Shown in pieces: positions 16,701-23,425 of a stretch of DNA of 38,841 nt. The stretch comes from a virus, in IMG/VR virus record IMGVR_UViG_3300049442_000098, positions 1-38,841 of that record; one strand, 5' to 3'. Every line of letters begins with the position of its first letter. The stretch's first letter is position 1. Both the position numbers and the translations under genes were made by a program. The notes below the pieces were generated by a model that was given only the letters and a program-made list of their open reading frames with translations, was not told the DNA's origin and did no database searches.

Positions 16701-19286
16701 GGGCTGCCCGGCCAGCGTGGATCGGACGTACGGCGGCAGGGTCGGGTTGTCCCGGGCAACCCGCAGGGCTTCCTTGTCCAGGACTCCCAGGGCGGCCCTG
16801 TGTGTGGTGGGGGGGGCCTGGACCCGGGCGGTCGCGAACTGGGAATAGAGCTGATCGCCGTCGATCTTCCCGGCGCGGAAGTCGGCCTCAGCCTGCTTGA
16901 GCCGGTGCACGGCCGGGTGTTCGCCGGTGTACGCGATGACGGCCTTCTCGACCCCGGCATCGAGGGTGAGGTCGCCGCCGTTGTGGATCCGGTCGTGGTG
17001 CAGGGCCTGGAGGGCGTCGAGGATCTGCCGCTGCTCGTCAGGGTTGAGAGCGTCGAACTGCGGCTTGGTCAGCGCACTGAGGGCCTGGAGGCGGGCCGCA
17101 GCGGTGGCGGGGCTCCTTGGAGCCTTCGCGGCGTCGAGGGCGTCGAGGCGCTGCTGTACGCCGGACGTCTTCTCCTCGCCGTGCAGTTCGCCGAGGGACG
17201 GGGTGTGGTCCCACTTGCGGGACGTCTGCGCCGGGCTGCCCTTGTTGATCATCCGGCCGTAGGCGGCGGCCGACGCCTTCTGCGCGTCGGTGGCCTTCGG
17301 GTGGGTGGCGATGAACGCCAGCCGACCGAGCACCGTCCGCTTGTCGACGTCGTCGAGCTTGCCGACCTGCTCCGGGGACAGCCGGGCAACAGCCTTCAGG
17401 ACATCATCGGTCGGTGCGGCGCTGGCGGCGGCCTTGACGACCTGCTGCTGCGGGTCGCTGTAGCCCTTCGGGTGCGCCGGAGCGCTCGGGGTGTCGACCT
17501 TGACCGCGACGGCCTTGACGACCTGCGCGCCGTTCTGCTTCTGCTGGGCGGTGAGGACACCCTTCAGGGCGGCGGCCTCACTGTTGTGGAAGCTGACGAC
17601 CCCTTCGGTGCCGTCCGGCCAGCGCACGATCGAGGCGTGGGTATACGGCTGGTTGCTGGTGCGGGTGACCGTCTTGCCGTTGTGGGTGACGGTGAAGGTC
17701 TTCCGGCCGCCGGTAGGCGCGGGGGTCGGAGTCCCACTCGGTGCGGTGGCCGCCGGGGCGCCCGGGGCCGGGCCGGTGTGCCTTGATCCAAAACGATCGA
17801 GGAGATCCTGCGCGGCCTGCGACTTCTTCGGGTCGAGGAACTTCGCCTTCGCGTTGGCCAGGTCGTCGCGGATGGTCCGCTGCGTCTGCGTGTCGAGGCG
17901 ATCGAAGTCGTCCTTGGACAGCTTGCCGTAGACGTCGACATGGGTCTTCGCCGTCGGGCGTCCGCCGAGGGCGCGACCGGCGACGGCGCGGGCGTGCTGG
18001 AGGTGCGGCGGGAACGCCTGCGGGGTGTTGGACGGCGGCCCGGGAGCCTGCGGGGTCGGACCGGACGGCGGCGCGGGCGGGGTTGGCGGGGTGGCATTGC
18101 CACCGTGGACGTTGGCGTGATCATGGGCGTACTTCTCCAGGGCCGCCTGCGTCGAGCTGGTCCGGATCAGCTTGCCGTTGTGCTTGAGGCTGTAGCCCAT
18201 GCCGTCGCGGGTGATCCGGTAGCCATTGGGCAGGCCGACGGAGGTGGAGGTGACGGAGCCGCCGGGCAGGGGCTTGTTGAGCACGCCGAGGGAGTCGCGG
18301 CTCCCGCGCTTCGGGGCCGGTGCGGGGGCGGGCAGCTGCGGCGTGGGCGTCGGGGGGATGAGCTTGGTGGCCTGGCCCAGGGTCGTCTTCCCCGGGGCCG
18401 CAGACGGCACGTGGGGGGCGGCCGGGGCCGATGCGGGCGTGGTGCCGCCGAGGGTCGTCCCGGCGGGCAGCTTCGCCAGGAGGGCATCGGCGCGGGTCTG
18501 CTGCGGGCCGAAGCCGCGTACCTTGATCGCTTCCAGCTCGTCACGGATCGCGGTCCGGTCTGCCGGGGAAAGGTCCGACCATTCCTGCGCGGTGAGCTTC
18601 GATGCCTTGTCGAGCTTGTACTGGTCGGTGACCTTCGGCTGCGTGATGACGAACGCAGGGCCGCGCCCGGCGACGGTCGGCTTCTTGCCCTTTGGGCCGG
18701 TCGGCAACGGTGCCGTGTTCGTCTTGATCCCGGCGGCCTGGTTGATCGCCCGCGAGGCGTTGTGCGCCTGCCCACCCGCAAGGTCGGCCTGCTGGTTGAC
18801 CTTGCCCAGCGGGGTGGGGGTGGCGCCGGTCGCCGGGTGGGTGTGGCCGGAGCCGGTGCCGGGGGCAGGCTTCGCCTTGATCTCGGTGAGCAGCTTGCGG
18901 GGGATGGGCTTGCCCTGCGAGCGCAGGTCGGCGATCCGCTTCACCCGGCGGGCGTTGGCCTTCGCGACCCGCTCGTCTTCCACCTGCTTCCAGATGTGCG
19001 GGGAGACGGAGTGCAGGGTGCCCTTCCAGCCCTTGCAGGGGCCGGGGTGCAGCGGGGCGCGGCAGGCGGTCAGGGAGCACGGCTCGTGCGCGTCGTCGTC
19101 CTGGTTGACCCAGCCAGCGATCGACGCCCAGATGACGGGCGGGCTCCCGAGGATCGGGATGGGGCCGGAGGCGGAGGCGGTGAGCGTATCCGTGTAGATC
19201 TGCCCGGCGACGGCGTCGATGTCGAACGTGGGCAGGGGTGCGACATGAAATCCGTACCCCTGCACCAGCCGCCCGAGCGTCGTCAT
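13773..19286 (-). CDS. 1837-aa virion-associated protein: helical repeats, NUDIX and ART domains
   Basis: The ATG at 19286 was chosen; the ribosome site is weak. Layout: residues 1-60 beta-like; a Cys/His cluster ending PLHPGPCKGWKG near 78-89; a low-complexity Pro/Ala/Thr region; about ten degenerate helical repeats centred on patterns such as LSPADRTAIRDEL, DFDRLDTQTQRTIRDDL and DFNNLNVQEQQHLLSDL (about 230-1340); a NUDIX domain around 1409-1545 with a full box in GGAIDEKETFHQ plus GGAREVIEELGF; and a C-terminal ADP-ribosyltransferase-like domain (about 1652-1837) with WRGV, GTGIFGNGYYLA and LDGIEINPHHRA. It lies between the MuF/sugar cassette and the protease, as head-associated polymorphic effectors do. 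It may be packaged or injected and modify host protein by ADP-ribose transfer. The acidic catalytic residue is not certain. Confidence 0.85.
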   Translation of the reverse strand: MTTLGRLVQGYGFHVAPLPTFDIDAVAGQIYTDTLTASASGPIPILGSPPVIWASIAGWVNQDDDAHEPCSLTACRAPLHPGPCKGWKGTLHSVSPHIWKQVEDERVAKANARRVKRIADLRSQGKPIPRKLLTEIKAKPAPGTGSGHTHPATGATPTPLGKVNQQADLAGGQAHNASRAINQAAGIKTNTAPLPTGPKGKKPTVAGRGPAFVITQPKVTDQYKLDKASKLTAQEWSDLSPADRTAIRDELEAIKVRGFGPQQTRADALLAKLPAGTTLGGTTPASAPAAPHVPSAAPGKTTLGQATKLIPPTPTPQLPAPAPAPKRGSRDSLGVLNKPLPGGSVTSTSVGLPNGYRITRDGMGYSLKHNGKLIRTSSTQAALEKYAHDHANVHGGNATPPTPPAPPSGPTPQAPGPPSNTPQAFPPHLQHARAVAGRALGGRPTAKTHVDVYGKLSKDDFDRLDTQTQRTIRDDLANAKAKFLDPKKSQAAQDLLDRFGSRHTGPAPGAPAATAPSGTPTPAPTGGRKTFTVTHNGKTVTRTSNQPYTHASIVRWPDGTEGVVSFHNSEAAALKGVLTAQQKQNGAQVVKAVAVKVDTPSAPAHPKGYSDPQQQVVKAAASAAPTDDVLKAVARLSPEQVGKLDDVDKRTVLGRLAFIATHPKATDAQKASAAAYGRMINKGSPAQTSRKWDHTPSLGELHGEEKTSGVQQRLDALDAAKAPRSPATAAARLQALSALTKPQFDALNPDEQRQILDALQALHHDRIHNGGDLTLDAGVEKAVIAYTGEHPAVHRLKQAEADFRAGKIDGDQLYSQFATARVQAPPTTHRAALGVLDKEALRVARDNPTLPPYVRSTLAGQPAYGAPGYYPVSLAGMKHNWEPAPRLSSTDISQIFRTSDSDLNALDPIHAQAVRDLRENILRTGLRGEPGVPTGSPWSEATRNDVVNHYLGIHMADGGEIPRDRLDLYRALPGDVQTLVLKTVRKRLAGQSDNHAKTRTWMALRELEGDSPLDGATRDALVAASDKYARTGAAKADAYRQMDPAAFRSLPDFARGAIKTDLRSYQKRLENAGPSRWWSPQDNALAAFPNALAAHLEGSRVVPADRESRNVADIASYGRDLVAPASRVETYNKVTPIKLTGLPDATQKAVFDDLGKIENDSSLPLQTRYDAAMNKDVLLKLNSQVTLTPNQVSAVQAADPHPTAGYSDPSAALAFHNLSKADYDALSPTFREAIDERINNLPASPRQVMTAKFHPAPVVSNLPSGTVPTSVQPNVPQHVQDALDTIYGVHPKSHTMAHQLSTYGGLRGGDFNNLNVQEQQHLLSDLSFIQTTAKGPSATKAGKLIDRFTPPGTPAGQTPGNPAIIPPANSVPGQVRYPTPVVGTLVQATNKGKGGDGWISTPGGKSVWGKYGAAGLLLMHQDPGTGEKRYLMVQRGPGISDPGKWQFPGGAIDEKETFHQGGAREVIEELGFKDSDLASAAIHGEHTNAIPGTTWKYVSIAAQVPKMLKPDLSTHHARQETSDAKWMTESEIKALDTSGKLLAPLAGGKLEQNVMSLFPAAGGQKLGQIARPGPVSKRLGRLSLPPGGRQAPASFNAWPHPHKKSTGKNLVGSKADIDAQRQKIKNDRKLFDGKTADGRLAAIGAQQGFDDTPTVVSKSEIDRLLATGDYIEAWRGVTGAGGGWSPRGRGSSGGKTAADINEEMRSGPAYYGTGIFGNGYYLATQKRVAEQYSDRTKGSIVRMLIPKSAVMEKYDKVEKEAQANSSRTSKAKGSSGYELSTFWDPGRWGAAKGLDGIEINPHHRAHAGGGAGHVASAGKPAFNWLNRSVLIIQKEPG
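15810..15819 (-). repeat. Dispersed motif site 5
   Basis: CAAGATCGAAAACGAC, in the giant gene. Confidence 0.8.
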
Positions 19287-19292
19287 TCCGTG

Positions 19293-19321
19293 AGCATACC
19301 GGTTGTTTTCGATCTTGAAGG
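19293..19321 (-). promoter_or_regulatory. Possible weak promoter overlapping a dispersed motif
   Basis: TATGCT (19293-19298), the -10 used by the accessory promoters, stands seven bases before the giant gene start. A motif copy occupies 19305-19314, inside the spacer. No convincing -35 is seen (CCTTCA at 19316-19321). If the motif binds a protein, it could act as operator here. Confidence 0.3.
19305..19314 (-). repeat. Dispersed motif site 6
   Basis: CAAGATCGAAAACAAC, intergenic, upstream of the giant gene. Confidence 0.8.
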
Positions 19322-20191
19322 CTAGACACGCAGGGCGCGGATGACCCCCTGCTCCAACGTCACCTTCGGCGTGTAAATCTCGTGGAAGCGGGTCGGGTCA
19401 CCCACCCGGTAGGCGACCCCGGCAGGCTTGTCGGACAGGGCCTCCACCGACGGCTCGAACCCGGCCACGGAGGCGGCGAGGCGGGCCAGCTCGAACATCG
19501 ACAGGCCGTCGCCCGTGCACAGGTTGACCGGCTCGGTCGTGCCCGACTCGGCAACGGCCAGCATTCCGGACACCACGTCGTCGATGTGAATCCAGTCGCG
19601 GACCTGCGTCCCCGAACCCCACACCGTCACCGGGTCCTCGCGGCGGATCACCCGGTCGAGGATGGCCCGGAACGGGAAGTCCGTCGACTGGTCCTCGCCG
19701 TAGCCGGAGAACGGCCGGACCACGGTCACCGGCAGGCCAGCCTTGCGGGCTTCGGCGGCCAGGCGCTCGCCAGTGAGCTTCGCCCAGCCGTAGACGGAGT
19801 CAGGCTCGGAGCAGTCGGAGAGGTCCACCATGTCCTCGTACAGCGGCTCCCGATAGGCGTTGTCCCGCTGGAATTCGATCGGGTAGACAGCCGAGGAGGA
19901 CAGGTACAGCACGCGCCCCTGCCCGGTCCGCACAGCCCACTCGAACATCGCCGAGTCCAGCTGGAGGTTCCGGGCGAAGTGCTGCGGCTGACTGTCGATG
20001 GCGACGCGGTGCGGGGCGCTGGCGGCGCCGTGCACGATCAGGTCGTACTGCGAGGTGCCCTGACGGAAGTAGGCGAGGGCGTCGAACCCGTCAGCGATGT
20101 CGAGTCCGGCCGTGTCCCACCCCATCAGGTCGAGGCGTTCCATCACGTGGCGTCCGACGAAGCCGGAGCAGCCCGTGACCAGCGCCCTCAC
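19322..20191 (-). CDS. NAD-dependent sugar epimerase/dehydratase (SDR family)
   Basis: 289 aa from a GTG that overlaps the upstream TGA. It starts with an SDR Rossmann fold (RALVTGCSGFVGRHV), then an IVHGAAS segment, LYLSSSAVY, and YGWAKLTGE with the YxxxK catalytic pair (about residues 150-158); C-terminal RDWIHIDDVVSGM is the substrate-binding pattern. These enzymes convert nucleotide-activated sugars, for example 4-epimerases or reductases. In tandem with a methyltransferase and glycosyltransferase it probably makes or alters a sugar placed on the virion. Confidence 0.85.
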   Translation of the reverse strand: MRALVTGCSGFVGRHVMERLDLMGWDTAGLDIADGFDALAYFRQGTSQYDLIVHGAASAPHRVAIDSQPQHFARNLQLDSAMFEWAVRTGQGRVLYLSSSAVYPIEFQRDNAYREPLYEDMVDLSDCSEPDSVYGWAKLTGERLAAEARKAGLPVTVVRPFSGYGEDQSTDFPFRAILDRVIRREDPVTVWGSGTQVRDWIHIDDVVSGMLAVAESGTTEPVNLCTGDGLSMFELARLAASVAGFEPSVEALSDKPAGVAYRVGDPTRFHEIYTPKVTLEQGVIRALRV

Positions 20192-20751
20192 AGGCACGCC
20201 CAGATCTGGTAGGCGTAGATGCCGACGGTCGGCCGGGTGTCGACGGTGGTGTGCACGCCCGGGGTGAAGCCCGCGTTGCGGAGCATCTTCTCCACCGCTT
20301 CGGAATCCCAACCCCACACGTGCTCGGGGTTCCTGTCGTCGTCCTCACCGTCAGGCGTCGACAGGATCAGCCGGTCCGTCTTCTCCCGGATCCGGGCGAG
20401 GACGGCGTCGGGGTCGTCGAGGTGCTCAATCGTCTCCGAGCAGATGAACAGGTCCACATGGTCGATGTCTTCGATCGTCTGTTCGATCGGGCCGGTGTGT
20501 TCGTAGCCGGGGGCGAAGTCGCCGAAGACCGCGCGGGCGCCGTGGGACGCCTGCAACCGCTGGAGGATGAGGCCGTTGCCGCAGGACAGGTCGGCGACGC
20601 GGCCCCCCTGAGGCATCAGCAGCCCGGCGACGGCTGAGGTGACATCGACCCGGAACAGGTGGTCTTCCCAGCGGCGGTGGTCGTGCGGAATCTTGTACAT
20701 CTCGGCCAGCTCGTGCTCCGTGGGCATCGGCCGTAGCCGCTTGCGCATCAT
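20188..20751 (-). CDS. SAM-dependent methyltransferase
   Basis: 187 aa, start overlapping the preceding stop. Motif I GGRVADLSCGNGLIL (about residues 49-63), an acidic motif II (VFGDFAPGYEH), FICSETIEHLDDPD (motif IV-like) and LILSTPDGE. A class I fold with a size and linkage fitting small sugar or O-methyltransferases. Being inside the sugar cassette suggests it methylates a glycosyl group; DNA or protein methylation cannot be excluded. No target-recognition domain is seen. Confidence 0.8.
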   Translation of the reverse strand: MMRKRLRPMPTEHELAEMYKIPHDHRRWEDHLFRVDVTSAVAGLLMPQGGRVADLSCGNGLILQRLQASHGARAVFGDFAPGYEHTGPIEQTIEDIDHVDLFICSETIEHLDDPDAVLARIREKTDRLILSTPDGEDDDRNPEHVWGWDSEAVEKMLRNAGFTPGVHTTVDTRPTVGIYAYQIWACL

Positions 20752-21434
20752 CGCAACGCCTTCACTTTCTGGATGTCGGCCATCAGGTGACGGGAAGCAT
20801 AGTCCCCGTACGCCTGACTGTCCCGGGCATACATCCTCGGATCGTTGACACGCACATACCCGTCGTCCATCTGCGCCTTTCCCGCGAACGGGTGGACGTG
20901 CTCAACGACCGTGTCCGCCAGGTAGGTGATGCAGTCGGCACCCTTGCCCAGGTCGAGCCAGTAGTTGTCGACGAACAGGTGGGTCAGGCACGCCGGGGCC
21001 ATGTGCCCGAGCGCGAGCACGATGTCGGAGGTCATCGCGACCTGGGTGGGGATCCGCTCATGCTGGAGGAGGTCGTCGCCGTAGACGAGACCGGTGCCGA
21101 GCTTGGCCAGGGCGCGCAGGTAGTTGCCGTCCCAACCGGGGGTGCGGGGCCGGTGGTCGTCGCCGAGGAAGCCTAGGGCGCGCGCGGTCGGCGCGTAGTG
21201 CACGGCGGCGGCGTTCAGGGTGGCGACCATCGTCGAGGGGGCCGGGGCGACGAACAGCTCCGCGTTCGGCTCGGTCCTGGTGAAGGTCTCGTATCCGTCG
21301 AGCAGCGGATCGTCGGAGTCGACGGCGACGACAAGCTTCGTGTTGGCGGTGCACGTCTGGTAGAAGGCGGTGACCACCTCGCGGACAGCCTCAGGCCGTC
21401 CGCGAGAAGGGACGATGGCCACGAACGGGGTCAC
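20748..21434 (-). CDS. GT-A-like glycosyltransferase
   Basis: 228 aa; GTG overlaps the stop of the MuF gene. PFVAIVPSRGRPEAV (start), LVVAVDSDDP (about 34-43), GFLGDDHRPRTPGWD (about 88-102) and YGDDLLQHERIP are the nucleotide-sugar and metal-binding features of family-2-type GT-A enzymes. The product likely adds a sugar to a virion protein. The three genes 19322-21434 are coupled through overlapping starts and stops. Confidence 0.75.
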   Translation of the reverse strand: MTPFVAIVPSRGRPEAVREVVTAFYQTCTANTKLVVAVDSDDPLLDGYETFTRTEPNAELFVAPAPSTMVATLNAAAVHYAPTARALGFLGDDHRPRTPGWDGNYLRALAKLGTGLVYGDDLLQHERIPTQVAMTSDIVLALGHMAPACLTHLFVDNYWLDLGKGADCITYLADTVVEHVHPFAGKAQMDDGYVRVNDPRMYARDSQAYGDYASRHLMADIQKVKALR

Positions 21435-22834
21435 TTGCTGGCTTCTCTCAAGGTCTTGTTCTCCTCGTGCTTACGCTTCTTCGCTGCCGCCGCCGCCTTG
21501 GCCTTGTGGTAGGCGGTGCGCTCCTTCGGCGACATCTTGGCGAGCTTCGCCTTCTCTGCGCGGCGTTCCAGGATCCGCTGCGCGCGGCGCTTCAGGGTGT
21601 CCTTGTGGCGGGCTGCACGGCGGTCCAGGGTGTCCTGCTGGTTGGTGTCCTGCACGCCGGTCCGCTTCGCCTGGTCGTTCTCGCGGGTGGCATCCTTCAG
21701 CTTCTGCTTGTGCGGGGCGAGGGCGCGCTTGTAGCCGGAGATGGCCTTGCGTGCCATGGCGGCCAGCTTCGGGTTTCCGGGGTTCTGCGCGGCGACAGCT
21801 GCCGCCTGCTGGATGGCCTTCTCCAGGCCGGTGACGGCCGTCTGAGCGACCTGCGCGGGGGTCTTCTTCGTGGCGTCCTGGTAGTCGGGTTCGGTGCCGC
21901 CACGCTTCTGCCCCTTGCACAGGCCAGGCTTGTGGGTGAGCTTGCAGAACTGGCCGTCGGTGCACACCTCCTGCATGAGGGTGATCGAGGCGCGTAGCGA
22001 CGGCGTCTTGTACTGGCGGTTGCCCATCGGTGTGGGCTCGTTTTCGATCTCCATCAGCTCGACACACCGGCAGTTGACCACCTGGTCGGCGGGCGCCCCG
22101 GCGGCGTGCGGGTGCATCATCAGCACGACGCCTTCGGGGCCGAGCCGGAACGGGGTGCCCCACGGCTGCACCTGGCCGTCGGCCTCGCGGTGGTCGGGAC
22201 GGGTCCGCTGGTCTTCGGTGGCCAGCCACCGGTGCACGTACTTCGTGCCGGAGTCGTCGTTGTCGACGATCATCGAGAACGCGTCGTGCAGACCGCCGTT
22301 GTAGGCGCCGACGACCTCGGTCCGCGCGACAGTCCGTGCCCGGTTCTTCCACCGCTGCACGCCGGTGTCTCCGAACAGCTGTTCGATCTGGTCCTGCACG
22401 TCGGGGATGCTCGCCCCGTTGGTAGTTGCCGAGTCAATGATGTGGGAGACCAGGCCGAAGACCTCATCGGGGACAGCCCGGAGCCGGTTGTCGGTGTCGG
22501 CGATCCAGTTGCGCACGAACGGCCGCGAATCGAACAGGGCACCGTCCGCAAACAGATCGCGGTACGGGGCGGCAAGCACCTCCTCCGCGACCTTCGCCGA
22601 GTACTTCGCGGTGAGGGCCGCCCACTTCGGCCCCTGCGAGAAGACCTTCATCGGGTCGGGCACGAGCGCCAGGCGGGCAACACCACCGGCAAACATCGCG
22701 ACGCGGACGGCGGCAAGCCACTCCAGCATCATGTCCAGGTACGCCTCATACAGGGGCGGCTCATACTGGGCGAAGACCGCCACGGCCGCCTGCTGCTGCG
22801 CGGCGGCGTTAGGCAGGGTCGCTGGCTGCGGCAT
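21431..22834 (-). CDS. MuF-like minor head protein
   Basis: 467 aa. Helical N-terminal half, then the phage Mu F C-terminal domain: ARTVARTEVVGAYNGGLHDA (about 165-184), WLATEDQRTRPDHREADGQV (about 206-225), and LMMHPHAAGAPADQVVNCRC. It is followed by a Cys/His cluster (CTDGQFCKLTHKPGLCKG) and a very basic, coiled-coil-like C-terminus (about 330-467). MuF proteins sit on the portal side inside the capsid and often move with the DNA. The Cys/His cluster resembles that of the giant protein. Carries one motif copy. Confidence 0.85.
   Translation of the reverse strand: MPQPATLPNAAAQQQAAVAVFAQYEPPLYEAYLDMMLEWLAAVRVAMFAGGVARLALVPDPMKVFSQGPKWAALTAKYSAKVAEEVLAAPYRDLFADGALFDSRPFVRNWIADTDNRLRAVPDEVFGLVSHIIDSATTNGASIPDVQDQIEQLFGDTGVQRWKNRARTVARTEVVGAYNGGLHDAFSMIVDNDDSGTKYVHRWLATEDQRTRPDHREADGQVQPWGTPFRLGPEGVVLMMHPHAAGAPADQVVNCRCVELMEIENEPTPMGNRQYKTPSLRASITLMQEVCTDGQFCKLTHKPGLCKGQKRGGTEPDYQDATKKTPAQVAQTAVTGLEKAIQQAAAVAAQNPGNPKLAAMARKAISGYKRALAPHKQKLKDATRENDQAKRTGVQDTNQQDTLDRRAARHKDTLKRRAQRILERRAEKAKLAKMSPKERTAYHKAKAAAAAKKRKHEENKTLREASK
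22040..22049 (-). repeat. Dispersed motif site 7
   Basis: GGAGATCGAAAACGAG, MuF gene; the only copy without CAW before GATC. Confidence 0.75.
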
Positions 22835-22988
22835 CTTCGCTACCTTCCCTCAGCGTCTTGATTCCCCAGATGAGCCCGTCCACCTCGGCGACGGTCAGGG
22901 TGACCCCGTCGCGCCGGTCCTGCGCCCTCTTCAGCTTGCTGACGGCCTCAGCAAACCGCGCTATCGCGGTGATCTGTTCGGCTAGCAC
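22809..22988 (-). CDS. Small protein between portal and MuF genes
   Basis: 59 aa, GTG start with GGAGGTGA a few bases upstream; its 3' end overlaps the MuF start by 26 bases. Helical, with AISRFAEAVSK-like charge pattern and DGVTLTVAEVDGLIWGIKTL. Not recognised. Confidence 0.65.
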   Translation of the reverse strand: MLAEQITAIARFAEAVSKLKRAQDRRDGVTLTVAEVDGLIWGIKTLREGSEDAAASDPA

Positions 22989-23064
22989 GTCTCACCTCCG
23001 CGAGTGCGGCTGCCAGGCGCCGTCGGCGGTCCCTGCGGCGGCGGGACAGCAGGACACCTAACAC
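22948..23064 (-). CDS. Possible tiny basic protein
   Basis: 38 aa from GTG, starting LGVLLSRRRRDRRRRLAAAL. Third positions are G/C-rich for the first half, suggesting coding, but there is no clear ribosome site, and it overlaps the downstream gene by 41 bases. An alternative frame from ATG at 23131 (49 aa, ending 22982) has the better ribosome site but poorer composition. Confidence 0.3.
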   Translation of the reverse strand: MLGVLLSRRRRDRRRRLAAALAEVRRASRTDHRDSAVC

Positions 23065-23162
23065 CCGAATGCCACGCTGCGTGACTGGATTGGGGTACCA
23101 GCCCGGGGGATCGGGCAAGAATGATCTTCATTCGTCACTCTCCGCATCATCTCGCCGATCAC
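23058..23162 (-). CDS. Possible tiny protein
   Basis: 34 aa, a GTG overlapping the previous stop (GTGA), starting VIGEMMRRVTNEDHSC. The only support is the coupled start; composition is not diagnostic. Confidence 0.3.
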   Translation of the reverse strand: MIGEMMRRVTNEDHSCPIPRAGTPIQSRSVAFGC

Positions 23163-23425
23163 GTCGGCCACCGCTCGGCGGTGAAGCGGGCCTCGGTGTC
23201 GTTGAGGGCGGCGACCACCCGGGCGGCATGCGGCGCCGAGAACATCACGCCGATGTACTTGTCGCCGTCGTAGATGTTCTGCGGCTGGTGGTTGCCAACC
23301 CGGAATCGGGGCTGGCCGGGCTGCATCACCGTGTCATTTTCGATCTTGGCCTGGTGGTCGGCGTGCCAGCCCAGCACCAGGCAGAGGTGGGGACCGACCT
23401 CGTTGCACACTCGGGGATCGATCAT
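23159..23425 (-). CDS. Small protein coupled to the portal gene
   Basis: 88 aa; ATG overlaps the portal stop. It contains VCNEVGPHLCLVLGWHADHQ near the start, a motif copy read as K-I-E-N, and a C-terminal helix (HAARVVAALNDTEARF). Structure suggests a compact alpha/beta protein. Unknown family. Confidence 0.65.
   Translation of the reverse strand: MIDPRVCNEVGPHLCLVLGWHADHQAKIENDTVMQPGQPRFRVGNHQPQNIYDGDKYIGVMFSAPHAARVVAALNDTEARFTAERWPT
23336..23345 (-). repeat. Dispersed motif site 8
   Basis: CAAGATCGAAAATGAC, last core base changed; 88-aa gene. Confidence 0.75.
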
